Shown here: piece by piece, positions 55,680-64,000 of the stretch
Position numbering within the stretch: the first letter of the stretch is position 1
How the letters are laid out: each line of letters begins with the position of its first letter
DNA from: Platynereis dumerilii
Taxonomy: Eukaryota; Annelida; Polychaeta; Phyllodocida; Nereididae
DNA length: 64,000 nucleotides
Direction of reading: 5' to 3'
Assembly (NCBI GenBank): GCA_026936325.1
Contig: JAPTHN010000012.1
Span: forward strand, 35,722,537-35,786,536
Position numbers and translations under genes: made by a program
The notes under the pieces: model-generated
Seen by the model: the letters and a program-made list of their open reading frames with translations, nothing else
Databases searched by the model: none
What the model was told of the DNA's origin: nothing

Positions 55680-56756
55680 ATGACGCTAATTTTTCTTATT
55701 CCCTTCCTATTCCTCCCCTTGGTTCCGGCTCAATCACCACCCCCATCTGCTTTGCAACGAATTGCTGAGCAAGACGCTTTTCTTTATAAGAATTTTGGTT
55801 TCACCATTAATCCCAATACGGCCGCTGTTTGGGCCAAGCGTACTTTGCTTCAAGCACAAGAACAACCTATGGCTTCTTGTAGAGTTTCTATGTTTAACGA
55901 ATGGTGTTCTCGCAAAAGAGACATACTTGCATGTGATTTGGGAGCCAACTTTTCTACACCACCATGTGTCTGGCCTCCCGATTCACCTCGTATCACAAAA
56001 TTGATCCTTTCTTCTGGCCCACTTACTAAGGACATTATGTCTTTCTTCACGACTATGCCTTTTATGAGATATCTCACGTTACAAAATCTTACTTCTGAAG
56101 TCATGTTCCCCGACGTTATCGACTCATTCCCTGAGATCAATTTCTTAGATCTACCAAACACTCAGGTGACTCATGTACAGTACGTTCAAGCACGTTCTCA
56201 GTTACATGCTGTTACTAATTTAGTTCTTGATGACGCCTCTGTCTTTGCTCCATGGTCTTCCCTTTATCGTTTAAGGCGCTTACAACTTACCTTACTTAAA
56301 GATTTATCGTCTCCTGCGTTACCTCTATTACCAAAGGCTCAATTAACTCATTTAGACCTTACCATACATGGTTCAACATCTTTTCCTTGGAGCCACCTCG
56401 GCGTTTCACAAACTAAGTTAATATCCCTTAGACTCCATCTACCAGATATGACTCGCCTCCCATCTTCTATGCCTTTCAATAATATACAACAATTGAAATT
56501 ACAAGCTTCTAATGTTGCTTTCGAAGTTTCCAATCTTTTGCCTAATCTATCAGCACAACAATCTTTTAATTTTACACGACCGAAACCATTTCTCCAAACA
56601 CTTATTCTTCAAGGTTTCTATTTTCAGAAAACACAACAATTTAATGTCTTAAATTTAATTACAATAGTTATAGAAGATTGTCTTGGCGGAATACATAATT
56701 TAAATTATCCAACATCTCTTAGGGTACTTCGACTTAGAAATATTACTACATCATGA
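55680..56756 (+). CDS. secreted leucine-rich-repeat protein of the envelope region (fossil)
   Basis: 358 residues from an ATG. A clear signal peptide (MTLIFLIPFLFLPLVPAQS) is followed by a segment with four spaced cysteines (CRVSMFNEWC ... ACDLGANFSTPPC), like an LRR N-terminal cap, and then a series of leucine-rich repeats (ITKLILSSG, MRYLTLQNLT, INFLDLPNT, LTHLDLTIHG, LISLRLHLPD, IQQLKLQAS, LQTLILQGF, LRVLRLRNIT) at about 23-26-residue spacing. Several N-glycosylation sequons. Exported LRR solenoids mediate protein recognition in receptors such as TLRs. It directly precedes the next ORF, which also begins with LRRs, so both are treated as parts of the same envelope region. An LRR surface part is not a known feature of Ty3/Gypsy envelopes as far as I recall. 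Confidence 0.75.
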   Translation: MTLIFLIPFLFLPLVPAQSPPPSALQRIAEQDAFLYKNFGFTINPNTAAVWAKRTLLQAQEQPMASCRVSMFNEWCSRKRDILACDLGANFSTPPCVWPPDSPRITKLILSSGPLTKDIMSFFTTMPFMRYLTLQNLTSEVMFPDVIDSFPEINFLDLPNTQVTHVQYVQARSQLHAVTNLVLDDASVFAPWSSLYRLRRLQLTLLKDLSSPALPLLPKAQLTHLDLTIHGSTSFPWSHLGVSQTKLISLRLHLPDMTRLPSSMPFNNIQQLKLQASNVAFEVSNLLPNLSAQQSFNFTRPKPFLQTLILQGFYFQKTQQFNVLNLITIVIEDCLGGIHNLNYPTSLRVLRLRNITTS

Positions 56757-56789
56757 TCATTAAGAGACCCGTTAACAAACACGCCAAAT

Positions 56790-59700
56790 TTGCGCATTTT
56801 TGAACTAACTAACTCTAAACTAACATTTATTTCCAGTGCATACTTTAGACATGTTGATCAACTTTACTCCTTAAATTTATCTCATAATCAGATTCATACC
56901 TTTGAAATTAGAGATAGAGATATTCGTAATTTAACTGTTATAGACCTTAGTTACAACTCCCTGTATAGAATTTCTGGCCCTTTCTTTATTAGAGACCATC
57001 TGGAATATATATTCTTGCAACATAACCATCTGCAGTATTTAGATGGCGTTAATCTGCAAATTTACTTTCCTTCACCTGAAATGAAAGAACTTGACCTAAC
57101 ATCTAACCCTCTTATTTGTAATTGTGACTTGGCAGTTTTCTTGAACACGTTGCCAGATACCACTCGGATTTCTGGTACTTGTCAAGGTAACGTGTCCTTC
57201 CCTATCCAAAATATGACCTTCGAAGCATGTGACTCAATCCCTTTGCTTCGTTCACCCCGTTCCCTTAGAGACCAATTACGTCATATGCAGCTTCTTGCAT
57301 CTGTCACTCATGAAGACGCTCTTGCAGTCAAAAGAAGCCCTAGCCTCTTTCCACCAGATGCAGCTTCACGCTGGAGCTCTGCACCCGCACAGCTTCTCCG
57401 CCCAGACTATGGCGTTGGTTATAGTTATAGGGGACAAATTTTTCCCAGTGTTGAATTCTTCATCATTAATGCCAATATTTTCTATCCTGATTTCCACATT
57501 CCCACATTCACTTGGGACCTCACAATGTTTGAAGACATGTGTCAATCCCCTGATGATTTAATTGCTGCAATATGTTCTGATTTCGCTCCACTTTTAAAGA
57601 ACACTATTGATAAAGTTGATTCTTATAAAACAGCTTTAAAATCTAAACTAGCACACATATCTACTATTTTTACTCAACAAAATTTTGAAGAATATCGTCC
57701 GCCTTCCCCAACGCATTCTACCCCCGTCGCCCCCCCTCCTCTTTCAGCAGTCCACCACCATGCTAAGAGGGCAGCTCCAGAATCTCATTTTGTCTCTGAC
57801 ACATTCTCATATTCCCCTCCACCCACTATGCCCCCCTTCTTTGATCAATACTCACCACCTAGTCGTCCTAAACGAGCAGGTCGTACACCAACACCTCGCG
57901 ATCCCCTTGCCTTACCCAATACTGATGATACGTCCAATTCAACTAAACAATTAATGCAATCTACTAACGAAACTTTTCGTGTCAATATTAATACCCAGGA
58001 TTGGCAATCCGAAGACAGCACTGCTTTCTGGCTTTCAGTTACTATCCCACAGGCCGGAGCAGGTATGTCTGCTAACATTAGACGACAGAGAGATCAAATT
58101 TTTGTTAATACTATTGAGTCTATGTCTGCGCGTCAGAATCTTATGAGAGACGCATTCCTTGAGATGCGTTCTGATTTAGTTCTTACCATTGACGTCATAG
58201 CCAGTACTTTCACCAATACCTCCAGAAACATCAGATTAATTCATACACTCTTAAACGAAACTAATCAGGAAATTATTTTCCAATTTGCTGTAGTTAGTAA
58301 CGCTATAAACGCATTACAACGTAAGATTCAAGCCACAAGGATCCTTAGCCTGCTGACTTCGAAATATCTCAGGCTTTGGTCCCAACAAATACAGCAACAT
58401 CACATCCTTCTGAATGAAGCTGATAAATTAATTACAGCTTTTCACGAGCTGGCTGCAGGTAAAATCTCACCACACGTTCTCCCAGCCACTTATGTCCATC
58501 AATTGGTACATAAGGTATCAACAGTATTATATTCCTGGCACAATAGTTATCAATTAGCTTTCACAGATTTGGCTCATATCTATCAGAAATCCCAACCAAT
58601 CTTTATGCCCACTCGAAATGGTTTCTTATTACAACTTCTCTGGCCAATCCAACCTAAGAATTCCCAACCTTACACATTGTATCACACAGAGTCACTCCAC
58701 GTACCTGTGGTAGCTACCCCTGCTTTCCAAGACCGTGAGTCTAATCATGATTACACCCGTATCTCTATTCCAAAACCTTTTCTGGGAGTGCAACACGATT
58801 CCTTCTTGGAACTCAGTCTTGAAGAGCTCCAGGAATGTCTCAACATTGACGATCAATTTCTTTGTACAGAGTCAACAATTCAAATTGATAGCTCGCAGCT
58901 ATCCTGCAACACTGCAATATACACGAATGCTACTGCTGACGTCATTTCTGACCTTTGTCAAGTCGACTATTTCTTTGAACCTTTTAGAGCAGCACCTCGT
59001 GTTATAGACGCAGGTCACCAGCTCTTGGTTACTGGCTTATCACTCCCATGGACTCGACGTTGCTCTAATGATCGTGTGGCACGTCCGGTTCCTGGTAGCC
59101 TTTATGCTGTCCTTCAGCGCGGCCAGTTTTGCTTTTGCGAATTCTCCTCCCCTTCAGGCTTTATCCCCAGGCGTATTACAGGTTGCCCCGCATCCGAAAA
59201 TAACCAATATAAACCTTTCTTAATTAACTATACTATCAACCCAATTGCGATGCATTCTTTTGAACGTGAACTTAACTTTTCAGGACTTCCACCATATGAA
59301 TCTTATGGCATGCCAAATTTCACCTTGCCTAAGTTTGCAGTGGCTGCCAGAATCGCAAATACGTCACTTGCCAATATGACACACGGCATTATTAAGCTTA
59401 AGGAACTTAGTCGCCTTATCCAACAAAAGGGTGACGATTTTCTCCTCAAATGGGCCGAGCTGGAAGCTTCCTTCTCTCTTTCAGCCTGGTTCAGCCTTCG
59501 CCATTGGATCCGTGGTTTTGCCTTTATCGGTTCCATAGCTGGGTACTTGTCATTAATTTTGGTAATATTTATGTATTGTCGTGGTAGATATCTTAGTGGC
59601 CTCTTATCCTCTATGGTAATGGCTACTCATTTTAAACCATCCCACGCTAACTTGGTCATCCCCGGACGCCCTTTGAATTGCGATTCGGTAAACTATGTAA

Positions 59701-60626
59701 TTTACCCTGTTTCTCTAAGTCCTGTCAGTCTTATACACATCACTACCCTTCACCTCCTTACTATTTGTGTCTTCTACATGGTCGTGAGTTTGGCTAAGCG
59801 TTGTCTTCATAAATGTTGCAGGGACTTCAGAGTGATGCATCGCTCGCCTGAAACCCGCAAATTTCCACAGATCGAAATATTCATGGAATTGAATAGTGGA
59901 CACCAGCGCTTACTTCTATATGTTCTTACTATTAAGTCCCATCTTTCTACACTCTCTCTTAAAGGTGTCATTTGTCCTAATAGTTTCAAGTGTGACCATC
60001 ACAGGTTATACAGTATACTTAAACCCAACTGGGATACTGCATTGTGCTCTTTGCAGATTGACTCACTTAACGTAGAACTCCCTAGACTCATTAATGTTCC
60101 TTTATATAAGCAGAAAAAGTTACAGCAGATTATGCAAGGACAGTTTGCGGTGACTATGCTCGCATCTGACTCGGTTCACCTTTACAAATTGGGCCATAAT
60201 ATGAAAGAAGTTGTTAATACCCAAGAGCTTAATCCTTACTCAGCTCTAATTAGAGAACTTCGTCAGAGAGAGATGGAATTTAGGTCCACCAATGTTATGG
60301 AACCGGATACTACCCATTCAGTACAGATCGCACCTTATGCCACCACTTCTGGTTTGGCTGCGTCAAAGAAAACAACCCCCCCTACTCGGATACCGAGCCG
60401 TACAACCCCACCAAGGCGGACTACCCCGCCTCGCCGGTCCAGTTCACCCCGGCAACCATCGGCCCCTCGCATGGGTACCCTAGTCGATACCCCCCCTAAT
60501 CGCTCAGTAGTTGATATCGAGCTGGAACCACGCCCCACTCGCCCTACGTCACTGATGCTCCGCCCATCCTTCCCCCCTCCTGTTCCACCACCCCCCTCTC
60601 CTAACGATACCAGTACCAGCGTCTGA
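56790..60626 (+). CDS. env: LRR plus baculovirus-F/errantivirus-like envelope glycoprotein (fossil)
   Basis: A 1278-residue ORF. Residues about 20-110 hold canonical LRRs (LYSLNLSHNQIHTF, LTVIDLSYNSL), and about 110-150 an LRR C-terminal cap (LTSNPLICNCDLAVFLN ... C ... C). Two furin-like sites, HHAKRAAP and RPKRAGRT, lie near 324 and 361. A long helical/coiled-coil region follows (about 430-600). Then comes an F-like pattern: FLLQLLWPIQP, LEELQECLNIDDQFLC, paired cysteines and RRITGCPA. A transmembrane helix lies near 905-930 (FAFIGSIAGYLSLILVIFMY), with a second hydrophobic stretch near 970-1000 and a basic, Pro-rich tail. F-like proteins are class I fusion proteins that merge membranes; the LRR part would be outermost. 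No ATG opens this ORF. Confidence 0.75.
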   Translation: MRIFELTNSKLTFISSAYFRHVDQLYSLNLSHNQIHTFEIRDRDIRNLTVIDLSYNSLYRISGPFFIRDHLEYIFLQHNHLQYLDGVNLQIYFPSPEMKELDLTSNPLICNCDLAVFLNTLPDTTRISGTCQGNVSFPIQNMTFEACDSIPLLRSPRSLRDQLRHMQLLASVTHEDALAVKRSPSLFPPDAASRWSSAPAQLLRPDYGVGYSYRGQIFPSVEFFIINANIFYPDFHIPTFTWDLTMFEDMCQSPDDLIAAICSDFAPLLKNTIDKVDSYKTALKSKLAHISTIFTQQNFEEYRPPSPTHSTPVAPPPLSAVHHHAKRAAPESHFVSDTFSYSPPPTMPPFFDQYSPPSRPKRAGRTPTPRDPLALPNTDDTSNSTKQLMQSTNETFRVNINTQDWQSEDSTAFWLSVTIPQAGAGMSANIRRQRDQIFVNTIESMSARQNLMRDAFLEMRSDLVLTIDVIASTFTNTSRNIRLIHTLLNETNQEIIFQFAVVSNAINALQRKIQATRILSLLTSKYLRLWSQQIQQHHILLNEADKLITAFHELAAGKISPHVLPATYVHQLVHKVSTVLYSWHNSYQLAFTDLAHIYQKSQPIFMPTRNGFLLQLLWPIQPKNSQPYTLYHTESLHVPVVATPAFQDRESNHDYTRISIPKPFLGVQHDSFLELSLEELQECLNIDDQFLCTESTIQIDSSQLSCNTAIYTNATADVISDLCQVDYFFEPFRAAPRVIDAGHQLLVTGLSLPWTRRCSNDRVARPVPGSLYAVLQRGQFCFCEFSSPSGFIPRRITGCPASENNQYKPFLINYTINPIAMHSFERELNFSGLPPYESYGMPNFTLPKFAVAARIANTSLANMTHGIIKLKELSRLIQQKGDDFLLKWAELEASFSLSAWFSLRHWIRGFAFIGSIAGYLSLILVIFMYCRGRYLSGLLSSMVMATHFKPSHANLVIPGRPLNCDSVNYVIYPVSLSPVSLIHITTLHLLTICVFYMVVSLAKRCLHKCCRDFRVMHRSPETRKFPQIEIFMELNSGHQRLLLYVLTIKSHLSTLSLKGVICPNSFKCDHHRLYSILKPNWDTALCSLQIDSLNVELPRLINVPLYKQKKLQQIMQGQFAVTMLASDSVHLYKLGHNMKEVVNTQELNPYSALIRELRQREMEFRSTNVMEPDTTHSVQIAPYATTSGLAASKKTTPPTRIPSRTTPPRRTTPPRRSSSPRQPSAPRMGTLVDTPPNRSVVDIELEPRPTRPTSLMLRPSFPPPVPPPPSPNDTSTSV

Positions 60627-63600
60627 TTTTATTTTACTGCACGATTACTTATTCTTACACTGATCTTTCTTGAAATACGATTGCATGTTACAGTCACATT
60701 ATAACTGCATCTTTCCTTTTTCTATTTTATCTGCATGCATCTTTTTTGCATTTAACCCTTTTTTATTACCATGCTCGCATACCCTTACATTCAGTCAGGC
60801 TGTGAAGAATCACACCTTGTTGGTTCGATTGTACGGGTACATTTTAATGACATATGTTTGTATGTATGCATGTGTTCCATACATGCGTCTTATGCAAAAA
60901 TCTTTTTTTTTTTTTTTCATCCAAAAATCTCACAATCTTATACTCAAGTTGCAGAGTGACCTTCTTATTTTATTGATGTGATTCATTTTGATCTTGGGGA
61001 GCTGATCAGCATGATGATGCATCAATTTTGCCGTGATTTGATATCTTTCTATTTACATTTAAATCACATTCTTTTCCTTTTTAATTATAAGCATATAACG
61101 ACCAGCATCTTGCTGCGATTCAGATTATTTATACAACCAATTATTATATTCCTTTTTGTACTTATTGCTCATGAAGTTATTTATCTTATCTTATATTTTA
61201 TATCACGTGCCTTTTCTTACATACTGTTTGCAGCAGCCTAATTGGTTGAGCTCCTTGCCTATTTTATTAAGAAACTTTAGTATGACTATTTCATACCATA
61301 TTAATGCTGTGTTGTCACATAATTTGCGGGAATGTCTCTTTGATCACGAGTTGCTGGTCGGGCTGGTCGTCAAACATCAGTGCAAGACTTGTTGTGGGCA
61401 CCTATGATCAGAGACACATTCGATGCATATGTTCTCTAACCTTTGATCTGAGAGAGTCTTTACAGTTCCTGTGCCTCCATTATGACTTCTACTGTCATGG
61501 GCATCTTATCAAGAGACACACATGTTGGACATCCGAAAGACACTTGATTGGGCACCACCTCTAATTGGGCACCACGATTGCGCATGGGACCACCCTCCAA
61601 CAGGACGCGCGACCACTCCGAGTCGGCCAAGTCCCTAACTTTCCTTGAACTTTTGTGTCTGGCTTGGCATTGTGCAGTCTTCGTCGCACATGTCACCATT
61701 CGCAAACAAGCTCACATTGTATGATGATATGGATGATGTCATCTCCTGCTTAACTCCTCAACAGATGGCTAACATGGATTGCCTCTGTTTATTAAGCAGT
61801 ATCAGCGAACAATCGTGCTTGAAGAGCATTGCCTCATTTTCAGTTGGTGACTAATATGGATTGTCCCAGCTCGCTTCTGGCATGCATCTTCTTAATGAAA
61901 CTCCTTTCCTCTGGGTAACTAGCTTATTCAGGTGGCTAACATGGATTGCCCCTGCTATTGGTTACCGTCGCCAGGCACTAATCTGGATTGTGTCAAGTTC
62001 AGAAGAGTTTCTTCACCATGTATTCTCTGTGATCTCAGGAAGTGCATGAACAAAAGACTCATGACGACGTCTTCCTCTCCATGACCCACCATGGTCCACC
62101 CAGTATCGGGATTGGCTGCATACACACATAAAGGTCGTGACAAACGAGTCACCTCCTCTTCTGCCTGGCCCTAACCTGGGTCAGCCACGCAACGAAGCCG
62201 GTCTGGCAAGTCTTCACGGTATTGCAGATATATCAGTCCCTCGGGTCTTCAGCATGATCACCAAAATACCAGTTACTCGCTCAGAACTTTCCTCTGTCCC
62301 CGCCATGGTTGTTGTACACATGGCACAACACCTCGCTATTTCCTCCACCCCGGTTTGCACCTCGCCTGTGCTCCATTCACAGAGACAATGTTCGTCCGAA
62401 CTGACATTTACAGAAGTGGAATGGTCGTCTCCTGTCGCTTCCATTCACTTCGCCCCTTCGGTACAGCCGCGCACGGTTGGATAACCAGCCAACCACGTTG
62501 ACAATCCTGTTCTGTATCTGTTAGAACAGTAACAACCCCCTCATCGTTTTGGGTTGATGGTAATAGGACCTCGAACTCTCGCAGCTCGTCCATTAGGTCC
62601 ACGACGTCCGGCATCTTTCAAGTTGCCAGATCGACACCCTGTTCGACCCTGAAAAACACATCGCTGTTGACACCCTGTTCGACCCTGAGAAACACATCGC
62701 TGTCGACGTTCCATCCTCTGCACCACGCCCGGAGCGTCGGTGTCGCTTCCTTTGCCCTATATCAAGGACTGATATCACTGACTCCTCGAATCAATGATTC
62801 TTCCAATCTTCTTGTCCACACGTGTATGAATAATGTTATCTTTCACATCATGTATTGACTCTCACTCGTATTGTGTAAAATGCATCACTGATTAGACATT
62901 TATGCATCGACCAAATTAATATGCATTATTCATTATTCATTATTAGATATGTCTCGACATGTTCACGAACAGTTATCACAAGTCAACTCATGCACTGAAC
63001 TATTTCTGTAAACACCTGATCTCATTTCCAATATTTCTACCTTATTTTAACCTGATATTTTGCCCTAATCTGATAATTTCTCTGGCCTATGCATTGTGCA
63101 TACCAGCTTCTTATACAAGTTTTCTCAGGTGTATTAATATGTATGTGTACCTTTGATATAGCTTCACTTTACCAACATATTGTTTACCTATTTTCGCATT
63201 GTTTTAATTTTCTGTACGCCTTATGCCTACAGTTCATTTGGAATGTTTAGAGTGTATGTAACAAGTTTTACGAAACTATAGTCCACTATTGATTTATTTC
63301 TCTCCATATTGGACTATTGTTTTATCATTTTGCTTATCATTTTGCTAATTGTCGCTTTGATCCCTGTTATTACTGATATTTGCGTTTTGATTATGTTCTG
63401 TTCATGATTTTAATTGTTGCTTTTAATTGCTTATCGCTTATATGTCATTTACTTACTTTTGTAGTTTAGGGTATCGGACATACCAGCCCATTTAACTTAT
63501 AAGGCTGTCCTGTCTCAATGCAATTAGTGCTTTAACTTACCATTTTGGTTAAGCTTCGTGCATATCAAATGACGCGCTAGGGATGATACCCGTAACTGCC

Positions 63601-64000
63601 CTTGATAAAAACGGCTATTTGACTCGCCTGGTGCTTGAGTCTCTTCTGCAGAGGAGCCATGTAATTAGCGGCTCTACTTACAAAACACGTTGGATTACGC
63701 ACCCAACGATTCACAAAAAATTGCAAAATTTGACGACAAGGTCATAAGAATAACTTGTCCTTTCTTGTCAATCATTAAAACCTAGGTTCCATTTTTTCTA
63801 TCTGAGCTCCCCTCTAGCATCTCATTGACGCCATTAAAGGACTGTCATTCAGCTTCTTTCCTTTATATCACCGATGCAAGTCATTTTCTTGCTTCTTTTT
63901 CAAATTTTTCCCTTTTTTCTAAATTGTCTTTCATGGGCATATTGCACACGCCCGATTTTCATCTTAATTTTTTCCCCCCCTTCCACCTGCCCGGTGGTAG
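60627..64000 (+). other. 3' non-coding region of the giant element
   Basis: 3.4 kb to the window edge without a convincing gene. Seen: four loose copies of CTAAYATGGATTG between 61767 and 61990, and a 36-bp tandem pair (GACACCCTGTTCGACCCTGA ...) at about 62633-62704. No LTR matching the 36770 sequence is present, so the element must end further right. Confidence 0.55.

Larger units (their letters stand above)
36770..64000 (+). mobile_element. giant Ty3/Gypsy-type LTR element with LRR/F-like envelope region (fossil, 3' end outside)
   Basis: The element occupies the rest of the window, at least 27 kb. Order: leader (possible 5' LTR from TGTCACC at 36770), gag, protease, RT-RNase H-integrase, a long non-coding stretch, a small acidic ORF, and an envelope region. 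The 3' LTR, polypurine tract and target duplication are not seen. The RT-RH-IN order, GPY/F-like integrase end and F-like envelope place it with Ty3/Gypsy (Metaviridae) elements of the errantivirus style, but the size is far above the usual 5-10 kb. The main ORFs are long and open, so it looks recent and mostly whole, with perhaps one to three breaks. Age cannot be measured without both LTRs. Confidence 0.8.

Noticed and set aside
63000-64000. Possible 3' LTR at the right edge
   Set aside because: Compared by eye with 36770-38800 the similarity is limited to short words such as GATACCC; no polypurine tract is seen.
1-64000. CRISPR arrays, operons or ribosome binding sites
   Set aside because: The tandem arrays have no unique spacers and the gene content is animal and retroelement-derived.

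Overview
The window is metazoan, not bacterial. It has intronless rhodopsin-family receptor genes, many TA-flanked and 8-bp-TSD MITEs, tRNA-derived SINEs, an L2/CR1-like LINE, a Penelope-like fragment and a very large Ty3/Gypsy-type LTR element. The frequent GTAGGCCTA-like strings and the TE mix suggest a marine invertebrate deuterostome, perhaps an echinoderm. That is an inference from memory of such genomes; nothing in the window fixes the species.

Layout. (1) 1-4500: a 23-bp minisatellite, TATC microsatellites, a duplicated ~125-bp block and otherwise featureless DNA. (2) About 4500-26775: a giant imperfect inverted duplication centred near 15030. Each arm carries one copy of an intronless class A GPCR gene (4989-6119 on -, 23693-24811 on +) transcribed away from the centre. 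The 3' UTRs and much intergenic DNA also match in inverted orientation. The arms differ by insertions whose empty sites can be read in the other arm: a Penelope-like GIY-YIG fragment nested in a hAT-type MITE, several TA-flanked MITEs, a CRE-rich hAT MITE and a SINE composite. (3) 26775-29930: sparse DNA with a TATC microsatellite and one perfect DR1 nuclear receptor site. (4) 29931-36769: two pieces of an L2/CR1-like LINE in opposite orientation. Their breakpoints in the reverse transcriptase fall at the same nucleotide, as expected for twin priming. The 5' piece encodes a coiled-coil/SGNH-like ORF1, a separate KH-domain ORF and an AP endonuclease plus RT start, and is interrupted by two nested palindromic DNA elements. 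(5) About 36770 to beyond 64000: one giant LTR retroelement, at least 27 kb. It has a 2.3-kb leader with a TATA box and a splice-donor-like site, then gag, protease, pol (RT, RNase H, DD35E integrase, GPY/F-like end), a 196-aa acidic orphan ORF, and an envelope region with a secreted leucine-rich-repeat ectodomain next to a baculovirus-F/errantivirus-like fusion glycoprotein. Its 3' LTR is not in the window.

The most unusual object is the last one: an Env-like gene of a Ty3/Gypsy-type element whose surface part looks like an LRR receptor ectodomain with a Cys-rich cap, inside an element carrying about 8 kb of non-coding DNA between and around its 3' genes. The second most unusual is the ~22-kb palindromic duplication holding the two GPCRs.
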